64,000 nucleotides of DNA from Inia geoffrensis (lineage: Eukaryota; Chordata; Mammalia; Artiodactyla; Iniidae): contig CM070908.1 in NCBI GenBank assembly GCA_036417435.1, positions 52,733,090-52,797,089 on the forward strand. Direction: 5' to 3'. Below are positions 23,468 to 35,902 of the stretch, piece by piece. The position numbers and the translations under genes are program-made. Each line of letters begins with the position of its first letter. Within the stretch, counting starts at the first letter, position 1. The notes under the pieces are model-generated. The model made no database searches. It had not been told where the DNA came from and was given only the letters and a program-made list of their open reading frames with translations.

Positions 23468-23476
23468 ACCGTCAAC

Positions 23477-23685
23477 ATTTTTTTTTTTTTTTGCGGTATA
23501 CGGGCCTCTCACTGTCGTGGCCTCTCCCGTTGCGGAGCACAGGCTCTGGACGCGCAGGCTCAGTGGCCATGGCTCAGAGGCCCAGCCGCTACGCGACACG
23601 TGGGACCTTCCTGGACCGGGGCACGAACCCGTGTCCCCTGCATCCGCAGGCGGACTTTCAACCACTGCGCCACCAGGGAAGCCCT
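23477..23685 (-). mobile_element. CHR-type SINE (class A)
   Basis: It is a full class A element in minus orientation. The TSD accgtcaac lies at 23468-23476 and 23686-23694. Confidence 0.94.
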
Positions 23686-23694
23686 ACCGTCAAC

Positions 23695-25167
23695 TTTTTA
23701 TCCTAGTAACTCCATGTGAAATTCTTAACTGGGTCCCCAAACTCCTTTCTCGTTCTTCTTGGGATAGGGCTTTTGATTTTCTGCTTGCTGCTGAGAGTGG
23801 CTTTCAGGGACAACCCCTCAAGCAAATCTCCCTCATCGATGCTGGCCTGATTGGCTCCAATTTGGGGGATGGGTCGAGACAGATGCTGAGACTCGGGGAG
23901 GATTTGATATTCTACGATGCCAAGTTTCCCCTGCGGGGAAGGCACATCTTCCTTCCTGGGGTTTGGAGGTGTGTCCTCCGTTGCTTGGCCTCATTTTGAA
24001 CTTTCTCACAGTTATCAGTAAGCTCAAGGAATTAGAGTGGATAAGGGTATTGGAGGTAGGAATGGAGAGCTGGGTGGATTTGAGAGAAATTTAGGAATGA
24101 AAATGGACTGTATTGGCTTGGATGTGTTGGAGAGGGTACTTTTCGGGCTGGTGCCCAGGTTTGTTTTGAGTAATAAGATGGGTGATGGTACCATTTTGTG
24201 AGATGGGGGCTTCTGTAAAAATAGTGGATTGCCACTACTGCCTTGAGTGACTGTTCGTAAGTCATTAACTATCTCGATGCACTGTTTCCTCAAGGATAAT
24301 CATATGAAATGGTCCTTGACAGGAACATGCAGAGAAGGCTGGCACCTCTAAGTATTCACAAACAGGAAATAATTTGGAGCCTCCAGAGGAAGCCCACTGG
24401 AATGCCAAGGCTGGCTGCTGTCTCCTACCCATGGCTCTTGAGCTCAGGCCATTGAGATGTCATTGATGTGAACAAATGAAGAATAAATTAACTTGCTTTG
24501 GAATGAATGATTGGATCCCCCCTCAGACTCGAGTGCTTGTGTTTCCTGAAAACGCAATTTAATTTTGGTCTGAGAGAGTGCATTGCTCTGCAGCACCAAT
24601 CTTCCCTAATGGCTGACACCAAGGGGGTGAGGTGAAACCCTTCAGGCTCCAGGAAGAGGCCAGTGGTGACACATGTGTGCCTGAGCCTAAATCTCAGAGC
24701 TTGGATCCAGCTTGGCCCTGCACAGGCTACCCCCGCAGCCAGCAGAGGATAGAGATCCTGGATCCAGGCACCTGTGGGCAGCCTGGGAGGGCGCCTCTCC
24801 TCGGGCAGGATCTGGCAGGAGGCCCAGCATTTTCGCCTCCCATGGCCATAGCTACCCGTGCCTTGGGCCGCACATCTTAGGACTGGCTGGTCCATGTGGA
24901 GAGAGAGGTTATCAGTGCAGAAAGAATAGATTTGGGCCCTAGCAGAGGCAAGAGAGTTTGACATACACACACTTCCTTCCCTGCACATAAAGAAATTACT
25001 GCCAAGAAATGAGGTATTTTCAGATAAATGTATGTCTTCTAGAGTATATCGTTTAAAGTACCTTCTTATGTTGTTGGATTGTTTTCTGAAAAGAATGGTT
25101 TTATAATGTATGATGTGATTTCCACCTTTTAAAAGCAGAGTACGCTAAGATCAATTCAGCCTTAAAA
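23695..25167. other. Unassigned unique DNA
   Basis: I recognise no repeat. Open frames such as 24488-24988 (minus, 166 codons) have no known domain or compositional support and overlap opposite-strand frames. Confidence 0.5.
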
Positions 25168-25298
25168 TACTTTTTTTTTTTTTTTTTTGGCTGGGCCCCA
25201 TGGCTTACGGGATCTCAGTTCCCTGACCAGGGACTGAACCTGGGCCACAGCAATGAAAGCCCAGCATCCAGACCATTAGGCCACCAGGGAACTCCCCA
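25168..25298 (-). mobile_element. CHR-type SINE (class C, short)
   Basis: A T-run at 25171-25188, a short body, the reversed B-box region 'gggactgaacctgg' and the head near 25296 place it with class C. Confidence 0.85.
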
Positions 25299-25307
25299 TA
25301 AATATCT

Positions 25308-25470
25308 TTTCTTTTTTTATTATGGAAAAATTCAAGCATATACAAAAATGAGAGAATAATATAATAAACTGTATATACCCAACTGCCGGCCTCAGCAATG
25401 ATCAATTCATGACCAACTTTTATTTTGTCTATACTCCCCACTTCCCTCTACCCCAGATTATTTATATTCA
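25308..25470. mobile_element. Ancient L1 3'-end-like fragment
   Basis: 'attatggaaaaattcaagca' with 'gagagaataatataataaac' and 'caatgatcaattcatgacca' resembles a mammalian-wide L1M 3'UTR segment. Family and orientation are not certain. Confidence 0.4.
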
Positions 25471-26050
25471 CCCTGTTTGTGCTGACCTCCGGTCATCATT
25501 AGGACAGCATTTTGTGGTGCATGCAGCAAACATCCCCTTCCATGTATTTCTCATGTCTGTATCCTTGCCTTTATGAGGACTCTCTCTGGTTTGGCTCCTA
25601 TGGGTCTGGAAATGAATAGAGCCAAGGGAGTTAAAATTCTAGGTTCGGTAAGAGCACACAGGATTTGAGAGAGCCTTTCCTAGCTGAATTTATCTTGGAC
25701 GTTCACAGGCTGTTTCTGGAGGGTGAGGGTTAGGACTTTTCATCACTTAAAAAGGCAGGTGTCTCATTGTGCTGTCCTACTGCTCTTTTTTCTTTTTCTT
25801 TGAAAATGAAGTCATTATTAACAGCTACAAAGAAATGGAAAAATACTTATTTTTGAGAAAGATTTTGAGACATAATGAGGAATTCCAAATGTATGCAATA
25901 CATCATTTGTTGCATGAATATCATGAAGCTTGTCTGATTTTGACCCTCAGCACCATCTCCTGTGGTTTTGCTCGGGAGGCATTGCACTCAGTTTTGCACC
26001 AAATGCCTCCAGACTGTTGTGTTTTCTCCCACCCTTTGCTCCCTATTTGG
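25471..26050. other. Unassigned unique DNA
   Basis: Nothing recognised. The 112-codon open frame at 25769-26107 runs into the next L1 and has no domain. Confidence 0.5.
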
Positions 26051-26060
26051 TGTCTTTTTA

Positions 26061-26520
26061 CTTTCTTATTTATTTATTTATTTAAAAAAATTTTTATTGG
26101 AGTGTAGTTGAGTTACAATGCTGTGCTACTTTCTGCTGTACAGCCAAGTGAATCAGTTATACACATACATATATCCACTCTTTTTAGCTTCTTTTTCCAT
26201 ATAGGCCATTACAGAGTATTGAGTAGAGTTCCTTGTGCTATACAGTAGGTGCTTATTAGTTGTCTGTTTTATATATAGTAGTGTGTATATGTCAATCCCA
26301 ATCTCCCAATTTATCTCTCCCCCCCCTTACCACCTGGTAACCATAAGATCGTTTTCTACATCTGTGACTCTATTTCTGTTTTGTAGATACGTTCATTTGT
26401 ACCATTTTTTTTTTAGATTCCACATATAAGTGATATCATATGATATTTATCCTTCTCTGTCTGACTTACTTCACTCAGTATGACAGTCTCTAGGTCCGTC
26501 CATGTTGCTGTAAGTGGTGC
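26061..26520 (-). mobile_element. 5'-truncated old L1 with TSD
   Basis: L1 3'UTR landmarks are followed by the very end of ORF2 ('ccacatataagtgatatcat'). The TSD tgtcttttta lies at 26051-26060 and 26521-26530. A TTTA-repeat forms the tail complement. Confidence 0.9.
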
Positions 26521-26530
26521 TGTCTTTTTA

Positions 26531-28384
26531 GATGACTTGGTTGCTCACTGTCGCTGCTGTTTGCAGTGCTTCATCGTGTATAACGTAGCAGGGAAGTGAA
26601 GGTTGCAGGGTCAACCAGATAGCCACACCTGTTACAGCAGCAGCCTATCAGTGTGTGTGAAATTGAATCCCTAAACCCCCGCTTTGCAAAAAAAAAAAAA
26701 AGCGAATGAGAACTTTCTGAGCTCAGAGGAGTGTCCCCAGTGACAGGCTCTGAGGATGAAGGTGCAGACAGGTTTAAGGGGTGTAGTGGGGTAGTTCAAT
26801 AAAGTGGGGTCTTGAAGATGGGAAGTAGAAAGCTTGAGGGTCCTCCAGAAACTCTTGGTGCCTGGCAGTCAACAGGGGCTACTCCAACCTTCCAGCACCT
26901 TCCAGCACCCTCTGCACGGGTGTCACTCCCTAGAATGTGTGGAAAGCGAGTCTGTGCAGCCAAAGGCGTGAGCATTCTGGCCATTTGGGGGATGTTTTGC
27001 CCAACTCTAATGGAAGAAACTAGGATGCAGAAGCTGCTTTCCTCACCCATCTTTTCTTTATTATTTCCTCTTAATCTCTGCCTTCAGCATTTTCCCTTTT
27101 TATGTTGTCTGCCTTTCACAAGTGTTTGGCAGAAGCCTTTGTTTCAGGAGGAAGACCTGAAGGCATGCCATCAACCCTTGGGCATCGAGGGCTCTCAGGT
27201 GGGTTTTTCTGGGGAACGAAACCACCCTTAGTTTATGGAATCAGCTGCCATTCATGGGGAAAGGAGCCAGTGGAGGGCGAGTCCTGGCAAAAGATGAAGC
27301 TAGGATCATAACAAACACCCCCATGGATGCAGGTGTATGAAGTGCTTTCTGTCACATTGGGATGGGGTGGTGGATGGGCGAGGAGTGTGTGGGAGAGATT
27401 CAGGAGTTTGGTCTGGGCTTTTCCCATCCTAATGTTTACCTTTGTGTCTTCCTTGCCTGGCCTACCCTGGGCCCCCAGACTTCTTACCCTGCCTGAACAC
27501 TACCCCCCCCTCCCCACCCCCACCTCACTACTTTCCTTTTATCCATCACTCTCCAGACTTCTCCCTCCCATGCTGGACTCCGCCTCCTATAACAAATCTG
27601 CTCTGTGTCGCTCTTTCCCTGTCTCCATCTTCTTCAGTTCTCATCCGGCCCGTAAACTTTCAGGTTCCAACACTCTGTTTTTCAGGTTGAGAACAAGAGG
27701 ATTTTTTCTAGGTAGGACCTTGTGCAGGAGAAAGAGGTAGGCGGGAGATTTCTTGGCTCTTTCAGCTCCATCTTGACTAAAAATAGAATCGAGCTCATCG
27801 AAAGGTGCTGACACAGGGCCTGGAAACCACCGGGTGTCCTGACTACAGAGGCGTCCACTTTCCTGGGCTCCAAGGATGGGCTGGTGGTGGTGGAGGTGGG
27901 GAGAGGGCAGAGAACGCAGCTGAGGGAGCCGTCCGCGTCTGAGAGCAGGCCTGGCCTCAGGCCTTCCGTGGGAGGGCAGTGAGGCTTGGACTCTGAGTGG
28001 CCGGCCAGTAGGAGCCTCTGAGTGAGAGCGTGGTGACAGCACAAAGTAGGGGGGTCACAGCAATGCCCCCTTTTCTCCTTCCTTCCTGTTCCTAGTCCTC
28101 TGACGTGGAGGAAAAATGGATCTTGATAATGAAGACCCAGGGACATCCTGACCCAGCCCTGAGACTAAGGTGGGGCCCCATGCTGCCCTCGGAAGGTGAT
28201 AACAAAAAAGCCAGGCATGGGGTTAGTGCCTTCTCTCTGGGAGGCAATATTGGTGGTGGGGATTCTGGGCCAAGAGTGGCCCTCCAAATCCTTTGAACTC
28301 CTTGTTTATCTTCATGTTAACCTGTCGTGGACTGCTTTATTTTTTTTTAGCATTTACATTTCTTTATTGAATACAAAGCTCATC
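26531..28384. other. Unassigned unique DNA
   Basis: It holds an A-run (26688-26701) and a pyrimidine-rich stretch at about 27480-27630. Several open frames of 130-154 codons overlap on opposite strands around 27640-28150. None has a domain and none is bounded by clear splice sites. Confidence 0.5.
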
Positions 28385-28690
28385 TTACTTCCTTAGTTTA
28401 CAGCTCAGAAATCAAGACCCTTACAAGTTATGTACATTGTCCAATATCATGCAACTGTTAGCACTAGGGTATAATATACTTCTGAGTAGTCCTCATGTGG
28501 TGGGCGTCATGCTCTGGGCCTTACATATATGACCCATTTAGTCCTCCACACAAGCCTGTGGTGGGGACCATGATAACCTGTACTTTACAGATGGGTAAAC
28601 CCAGGCCCACAGCTGCACTGTCTCCTAAGAGTTACCCAAGTGCCGAGCGCCAGAGCTGAGAGTCCAGCTTGTAGACCAGCATCTGGAGCA
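28385..28690 (-). mobile_element. Two MIR-like fragments
   Basis: 'ttacagctcagaaatcaaga' at about 28398 is one MIR core in reverse. A second occurs with 'gtactttacagatgggtaaa' at about 28579, preceded by a 'gtcctccacacaagcctgtg' segment. Both are old and diverged. Confidence 0.6.
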
Positions 28691-29357
28691 GCTCTCATCA
28701 CCATCCCTCTTCTGAAGCCTGGGCCAGGCCTAGAATGGGCGGGAAGCTGGGATTAAAGCTGAGAGAGTCAAGACTGCGGGTGCCAGTGTGGCCTCTGGTG
28801 TTTTTCCTCTTTCCTGTTTCCCCTGCTCTGTGGTCCCCCGATTCCTCAGTTCATTCTGGAGGTAAGCCCCTCTTCTCAAACCGTATTGGCTGTCCCCAAA
28901 TTTCAGTTTGGCTCAGTCCCTTCATCACACCAGCTTGTGAAGCAAAACTGTGGTTGTGTCATCCACGGTTGTGGGCCACGTCCTCATATTCCTGTGGGAA
29001 TATGACACATGGGAGAAGGTGGGATTTTTTAAGGAGGCAAATGTGAAGCAGGCTGTGCCAGCCTTCTGTAGCTGTGCTCATCAGAGACTTGTGAAACTTG
29101 GAAAAAGAACTGGGGGAGGCCCAGTCGTGGCCATCCTCCCACTGATAGCCCCAGGGTGTGGTCCGGACAAGCCAGATATGGGGCTTCTCCAGGACCAGGG
29201 GAGGAAGGCTTTGTGGGAAACTGGGTTTGTGGGTTGGAGCTATGGGTACAAGCTTCAGAGGTCTTCACCTAAACCGCCTGCGGGAGCTCGGACCAAGGGC
29301 ACCTGCTAGAGGTGTTGCTCTCTGGATCCTGGTGACGAGATGCTGGCGGGGCTGGCT
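28691..29357. other. Unassigned unique DNA
   Basis: I recognise no gene or repeat. Confidence 0.5.
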
Positions 29358-29366
29358 GGTGTATGT

Positions 29367-29411
<45 letters not shown>

Positions 29412-29428
29412 CGCGCGCGCGCGTGCTT
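29358..29428. repeat. (GT)n microsatellite passing into (GC)n
   Basis: An almost unbroken alternating purine-pyrimidine tract of about 70 bases: GT repeats with one GA interruption, then GCGCGC. Such tracts can adopt Z-DNA. Apparent open frames across it (cysteine-valine runs) are artefacts. Confidence 0.95.
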
Positions 29429-30661
29429 GTCTAAGGCGATTGCTAAAGTTAGTTTCCTGACTGACTTCAGAACCTGCCGGCCTCAAGCCCCTGGCTATCA
29501 GAGGACAGTGCCCTGCGTCAGCATCGGTGGCTTTGTAAATACGGGCAGGGACTCGCCCGGGCCAGGTTTCTGGTGGTTGTCTAATCCATGACGGCTGCCT
29601 GCTCTGTTGGTTTAAAGAACAACATCATCTTCATTTTTGAAAGCCTAGCAAGTTGTATCTGAATATCCCAGACCCCGTACTCAGAGAGAAATGGTGGCAA
29701 ATTTGCCCTTTATTACTTTAGCACTTTAAACAATTAACTATCAGTCTTTTAACATTTTCACATGTGTAACCTTTCTCCCGCTCAGGTATTTGAATCAGCT
29801 TCACCCCAAAATGTTAAAAGAACCCCTCTTTGAAGCAAGATAGCTCTCCTCTGCTCCCCTTCATCCCTTCTCTTGGGATCTGGTCTCTCTCCCTCTCTCT
29901 CTCTTTTTCTCTGTGTGTGTGTAAAGTAATTGAGAATGCATTTTATAGCCAAGGTTTTTTTCTTGTCCCTCTGAGGAAAGAATCCTGTGCACACATTCAG
30001 AATTAAAAGGAAAAAGACTCCAAAATCTGGTTCAAAGCAGAAACATGGATCCTGATGGACAGTTTTCAGTCTAAACAAGATACTCGCAATAATGGAGACC
30101 CAAAGATTAACTGCATTTTCACTGGAACTGGATTCTCAGACGTTAATTGCCTATAGAAGATTTTTCCCAGCCTGCCATCTCCATAACTAATTTGGTTTGC
30201 TTCCTGCCTATTGTAGCCTTTTAGCAAGTAAGAAAATTTTGAACTAAACAATTAGGCAGCAGTAACAATTTTTGAGACACATACAAGTCATTTTTGGACT
30301 AAGTTTGGATTATCCAAGTTCTTTTCCTCCATCACAGTTTTTAAACATGGTTTCCACTAGCTCAGATGAATGGGATAAGTTATGGTTTCATCGTCTTGTG
30401 GACCCATTAACTTAAGTCTGTCATTTGATCACATAGCCTAACACTGACTGGTCATCTCCCAGCATCCATCCATCCATTCACCCATTCATCCAGCAGCCAT
30501 CAGAGGGCCACATAAAGAGCTGGGAGTTCATGGTCTGGTGCAGGAGCCAACAGTCCCAGAGTGCTGAGAAATTTATTTTCAGCAAACTGCTGGAAGGTTG
30601 GGACTATCTGGTAGGTTGGAGGGGAAGATATAATTCAAGTTAAATGGCACCATGAGTCAAT
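29429..30661. other. Unassigned unique DNA with small simple repeats
   Basis: A CT-then-GT tract lies at 29884-29922 and a degenerate (CATC)n at 30464-30492. The rest is AT-rich unique sequence. Confidence 0.5.
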
Positions 30662-31380
30662 TTTAGAAGTTTTTTAAAACTGAGGTTTAATTTACATACA
30701 TTAAAATGAACAAATCTTAAGTGTCCAACTTGATGACTTTTTACAAGGTATACACCTGTGTGACCACTAGAACATTTCCATCACCCCCAAAAATATCCAT
30801 CCAGTCAATACCCCCCTTCAGAGATAACCACTATCCTGACATGTTACCAAAATCAGTTTTTTTTTGTTTTGTTTTGTTTTTTTCTCCCGTATGCGGGCCT
30901 CTCACTGTTGTGGCCTCTCCCGTTGCGGAGCACAGGCTCCGGACGCACAGGCTCAGCGGCCACGGCTCACGGGCCTAGCCGCTCCGCGGCATGTGGCATC
31001 TTCCCGGACCGGGGCACGAACCTGTGTCCCCTGCATCGGCAGGCGGACTCTCAACCACTGCGCCACCAGGGAAGCCTCCAAATCAGTTTTGACTGATCTT
31101 ATACTTCATAGACATGGTATCATACAGTCTGTTCTTTTTGGGGTCTGACTTTTTTCACTCCACATAATGTCTGTGAGGTTCATCCACGTTGTTGCATGTG
31201 TCAGCAGCTTGTCATATTTCATTGAGGAGCAGTATTCCATTGTATGAATACACCATAGCTTGTTTATCCCTTCTGTTGACGGACACTTGGGTTGTTTCCA
31301 GTTTGGGGCTATTTTGAATAAAGCTGCAATGAACATTCCTGTGCAAGTCTTTTTGTGGACATGAGCATTCATTTTCAAGT
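30662..31380 (-). mobile_element. Ancient L1 (L1M-type) 3' part, split by a SINE
   Basis: The 3'UTR segment 'ttacatacattaaaatgaac' and the ORF2-end region ('gcagtattccattgtatgaa', 'aagctgcaatgaacattcc') belong to an L1 older and more diverged than L1-A to L1-D. A class A SINE interrupts it at 30861-31077. Confidence 0.82.
30861..31077 (-). mobile_element. CHR-type SINE (class A) nested in ancient L1
   Basis: It is a full class A body in minus orientation with a TTTTG-rich tail complement. The TSD aaatcagtttt lies at 30850-30860 and 31080-31090. Confidence 0.93.
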
Positions 31381-32935
31381 GAATAAAACTTAGGAAGGTA
31401 AGGAGAGTCGACAGATTTTCAGTTATTCAATGTGCTGAAACCCTTTATAACACAGAGAGAAATCCAGGCTGACTGGACTTCAAGACAGGCTAAATGTGTC
31501 CCCTCGGAGATGCATGAACTTATTTGAATGTGTTTATCACGTGAACTTGTATGAGGAAGTGAGCTAATCAGGGTGTCTTCTGCTTAGTGACAAGAGTTCC
31601 CTGCAGGAAGGGGGGCCCCCAATGGACCCCACTTTCAACTTATTGGGGGACCAGAGACCCTTGGGAGTAAAGCTAAGACATCTTGTGTGTTGAAGAGGGG
31701 AACCCCCACCCGCCCCATGCCCCGTGTGTAAGGAGGGTCCTGAATCTTCCTGTTGGTCCCGATTCCAGTTTCCCAGCAATAGTCAAGGTCAAGGGGGAGA
31801 TGGTGTGTCGTGCTCACGCTTGTTAGGGCTCCAGGTCAGCAGCTCCACCAAGGGCCAGGGGCTGGCATCTCCCCGGCTGTGTGTGTGTAGCAACACAGGA
31901 AGGCCAGCGCCTCACGATGGACAGCTTAATCTCACTTGCCTGCCGTGAGGTATACTTAACCAGCCCAGAGAATTGCAAAGTATAAATTGTCTCTTAATAC
32001 TGATAAGCAGTCAGGAGGAGGACAACCCTTGACAAAATATTACACCTTAATTGTATTTCTCAGCTGGGCTCAGGAAATCTGCTTCCTCCTTAGGCTAATG
32101 CTATTTCCTATGTCTCCCAGCCCTACAATGATGATTTCTTTAAGCCTTGGTGGGAAGCGCCTTAGCGTGGGAGGGAACTGCACTGATGAGGCTGTCTGTC
32201 TAGGTGCTCATGTGTGGGGTGGGGGTGGGGGCTCCGCCTTCATCAAGTGCATGAATCACTGTGACTTGTGGCTTCGGGCTGGGCTGAGATGGGGGCAAAG
32301 GAGGACAGGCTGACCCTGATAATAGAGGCTGCTGGGGACGGGAGTGGTGACTAGGAGGCCAGACTTTCTCCTGGCCTGGTTTTCTAGTGCACAGGTGCTT
32401 GCAGTTCTAAATAAATGTGCAGTGTCAGGGCTTAGCAGCTTCTTAGCTGAGACTTCTAATGAGGGCTGAGCATGGAAATAAGATGGGCCCTCTCTGGGCA
32501 CTTGTCATACGTTGGATGAACCCAAATTCAGGCCTCATTAAGAAGAACGATAGTCTGGGAGAACTGAGCTCGGGGGTGTGAGAGACCGGGGGGTGGCCGC
32601 CTGTCAGACACATTGTGTGCTCCGAAGATCCCCCCCCATGAAGGCTGGAGGCTCACTACTGTGAGCACCGTTCCTTTTTCACTTTGAGAGGTGTCTTTGT
32701 GCTTTCTGCCGTGTTTGAAAAACACTGTATTTTGAACATCCATCCCAAAAGAGAGGCCAGAGGCCCAAGATAGCTTTCCCCTTCACAGATCAGTGTCCAG
32801 CGGGGACTCACAAAGGCCCATCTGGTGGTCTTGGCGTGCAGTGGTTGCTGGTTTCCCCTGGTTGACCATCCACTCCTGCATTTGTCTGTTTGTTTGTCCA
32901 TTTACTCATTCAGTGCTGCCACATGCTTAGTGCAA
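31381..32935. other. Unassigned unique DNA
   Basis: A G-rich run (three blocks of four or five G) lies at 32216-32231. No gene or repeat was recognised. Confidence 0.5.
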
Positions 32936-33060
32936 ATTGTATTGGGTTGAATAGTGTCCTCCCTAAATTGATGTCCTTCCCTGAAGGGGATTTGGTAATG
33001 GGCTGAGTTAGGGTGTGAGGAGGAGAGGGTGATATCAAGGGAGAATCTCGTATGCACAGT
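32936..33060 (+). mobile_element. Possible MaLR LTR 5' fragment
   Basis: 'tattgggttgaatagtgtcc' plus 'ttgatgtccttccctgaagg' resembles the start of MaLR-type LTRs. The match is short. Confidence 0.35.
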
Positions 33061-33103
33061 GGAATGGATCGTGGCACCATTTACAGAGCAAAGAAACACT
33101 GGA

Positions 33104-33149
33104 GGTGCGTGTGTGTGTGTGTGTGTGTGTGTGCACGCGTGTGTGTGAG
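33104..33149. repeat. (GT)n microsatellite
   Basis: GT repeats are interrupted by GCACGCG in the middle. It is an alternating purine-pyrimidine tract like the one at 29358. Confidence 0.93.
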
Positions 33150-33261
33150 CAAACCTCAAATCCATGGCAGTTTCTACAGCATTGCTGTGTTACATGCCTT
33201 CCAGCAGCCTCAGTGGAAAGGAGGTGAAGCCTCAGAAAGGCCTTTGATTCTGAGAAGGCTT

Positions 33262-33735
33262 GTGCCCTTGTGGTAGACTGGTGTTCTCCAGTGAACCATG
33301 GATCTTGGAACACACACCCTTAGGCATCCCCTCCTGCAGTAACCTGGGACTTGGCCTTGTGACTTGCTCTGGCCAATGGGTCATTTGTCAACATAAAGCA
33401 GGAAGGGGCTAGATAAGTGCTCGCACTTTGGGGGCTTGTCCTCTTGAAAGCCTCTCTTGGCAGTTGGCCGCCATGCTGTAAAGAGGCTCCAGATGACCAC
33501 CCGATGCGATGGTGAGATGCCACGTAGACCAACACCCTTCATCCTCAGGGACCATCTTGGAAGTCCCAGGCTCAGCCAAGAGTCTGCCTGAACACAGCCA
33601 GAGGAATGACCACAGCTACACCCCCTGGAGCAGAACTCATCCCCCCAACAAAATCATGAAGAAGAATAGATCGTCATTGTTCTAAGCCACTGGTTTTGGG
33701 TGGTTTGTGATACAGCAATGGATAATGGAGAAGAC
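33262..33735 (+). mobile_element. MLT1-like solo LTR (ERVL-MaLR)
   Basis: Landmarks in order: 'cctgggacttggccttgtga', 'ttgctctggccaatgggtca', 'gggcttgtcctcttgaaagc', and near the 3' end 'tctaagccactggttttggg' with 'ggtttgtgatacagcaatgg'. This is the usual MLT1 layout. The AATAAA expected just before 'tctaagccactgg' is not conserved. It is a non-coding remnant. Confidence 0.75.
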
Positions 33736-34239
33736 CTCTTCAGCCAGATGATGTGGGGAGTTGGGCTGCTGCTGGGCTCTTCTGGGTGGAGAGTCTCTGA
33801 AACAGACATATCTAGGCTGCTCTGCCTGCCCGGTTTCTCCTGTTACGTCTTCCTTTACTGTGACGTTAGTTGTAGCCTGTGGAGGGCAGTCTGTCTTGGC
33901 ACGAGGGGGCAATGACAGACGGAATGGCCTCTGTCTCCCTGTCTCTCTTCTCTCGAGTTTTCTCCTTCAGCATTCCTTCCCTGGTCTCTATCTGTGCCTG
34001 GTTTTCCTCACTTCCTTCTTGCCTCCTCCTCTTCTATTGCTATGGTGAGCCCCCGAGGCTACAGAAACTCCTGAAACCCGGTTCAGATGTATCAGTGTCC
34101 ACCTCCCTATTCTTTTTGTCCCCTGTCCTAGCACTGGAGCAAAATTGGGTCTCCTTTGTCTCCTTTTTAACGAGCAGGTTTAACCACTGCAAGCTGGCTA
34201 TTATATTGGACTGAAGATGCTGTTTGTGAGACATTGTCA
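33736..34239. other. Unassigned unique DNA
   Basis: Pyrimidine-rich in parts (33930-34040). Overlapping plus-strand open frames here have no domain. Confidence 0.5.
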
Positions 34240-34975
34240 ACTGAGACCCGGGACCAACACTGACACCTCCTTAATTATGTGCCATTAACGAGGTACATGC
34301 TGCAGTGAGGGGAACACTGTGGATTCGCTCCCGCTTTAATTCTGTGCTGTGTTACATGAAACGCTAATGAGTCTAGAACTCTCAAAGGTCATAATCTGAA
34401 TACATTTCCTTTTCTTCTTTTTAGGGGAATGGGAATAGCATTCAAAACAATTAAAATGAGATTTACTTCATCATTTGGCTAACAATGTCCTCGACTGTAC
34501 TAATTACACTGAGATAGGTATTCATTTGCTGGTCATTTGGACAGATCTGAGTGTGTCTGATTTCTTGTAAGGCCCCCATCTCTGATTTCTACACAAAGTG
34601 GTTTTTTTTTTTTTTTTTTTCCCCAGCTGCTCACCCTTATTGATTATGAGAAATAACTGGAAAAAAAATCCACCAAAACCCTTACAACATGGAAAGTGCA
34701 AATTTAGCAGACCCAGCATTGAATTTTCCAGGGAGTCATTTATCATCCTTACAAAGTTTTGGTTCTTTGCAAATAAAAAAGAGAAAGGAATGGTAATTGC
34801 TGTGCTCAGCTAATTGACGGAACTGTGTCAGAGAAAGGAGGCATTTCAACAGCGCCTCGGATGATGACATTTGAAAGTTGCTCCCATCCTCTCTTCACTG
34901 CTAAATTAGGTAATCATTATTTCCCCATGAATCTTATTAATCTAAAGCTGGCTTCTCCCCCCATCCTCAGTTAGA
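34240..34975. promoter_or_regulatory. Candidate conserved noncoding block (enhancer-like)
   Basis: The stretch is repeat-free except for a T-run at 34602-34620. It is AT-rich and dense in homeodomain-like words: ccttaattatg (34270), ctaatgag (34363), ctaattacac (34499), cagctaattg (34807), taatcatta (34911) and ttattaat (34933). No long open frame exists. This is a resemblance to developmental enhancers only; no conservation data were available. Confidence 0.35.
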
Positions 34976-35887
34976 TTTGAGATTCAGACAGAAATGTGAA
35001 GACGAAGTGCTGAAGGTCAGATGATAGTTTGGCTGGTTCAGGTTGTATTCCCCAGTTTGGGGGTTCAATGCCTGAGTGGGAGAGGCCTAGAGGGAGTCCA
35101 TCTTTCACAAAGGACCTTCTCATTACATGAGTGGGACCCAGGTTTGAAATCTCCACTGGTGGATTTTAAGAGTAGGTTAGTCCACTGAACATGCTAGGAT
35201 AATGGCGGTCAGAATGGTGCTTCTCCAGCTTTTTTCTGGTTTTTGGATGGCTTCAGTGGGGGCAGAGGCTCCTCTGTGTACTCAGAGATAATGACAGTCT
35301 CCAATTTCTCACTGAAAAAAACGGCGCTCATCAGATATAGGGCTTACGATACGGCTTTCGGTGAGACAGAGCTAATAACTGGTTCAGAAAATCAATGCTT
35401 GGCTTTCACTAGCTATTATAACCGAAAGGCCAATGTCTGTTGGAAACAGATAGACAGTCTGGTGGCAGGACCAGCAATTCCTCAGCAGGGCAGATGGACA
35501 GCAGTCCTGGATGATGCCTGAAAAACAGCAGGATGCTCTGTGATGATAAAGGCAAAATGTGAAGGTTGTTTCAGCTGAAGACGTGGGTCAAAAACCCTAC
35601 CCTCGGTAGTTTCTGACTGGGTTTGGGCAAGACCTCCTCAGCCTGCCTTGATGATCTTCCTGACACTGGTAATATTCTCATGCCATCCCCACCTTGAGTC
35701 CTCTTGTCCTTCCCTCCCACTGCAGTTGGGGCTCCTCAGGGCAGCCAATGGGAAGAGCAGCTCCTCCCCCCCACCCCAGATGATGGAGCCGAATGTACGT
35801 GACAGTTGCATTCAGGGACATGTTCTCACCTCCTCCTAGCTTCCCAAAGAGGAACTGAGTAGATGGCTAGTGGGTCTCTGTAGAATC
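34976..35887. other. Unassigned unique DNA
   Basis: Nothing recognised. It is the pre-integration flank of the plus-strand L1. Confidence 0.5.
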
Positions 35888-35902
35888 AAAACAAATCTGG
35901 AA

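Noticed and set aside
27641..28146. Overlapping minus-strand frames of 133 and 154 codons in unique DNA
   Set aside because: Two frames of similar length overlap each other and a plus-strand frame. There is no domain, no clear splice signals and no compositional signal of coding.
29158..29486. Frames with long cysteine-valine or histidine-threonine runs
   Set aside because: They are translations of the GT microsatellite.
32216..32231. Possible G-quadruplex
   Set aside because: Only three long G-runs lie close together; a fourth suitable run is not adjacent, so the case is weak.
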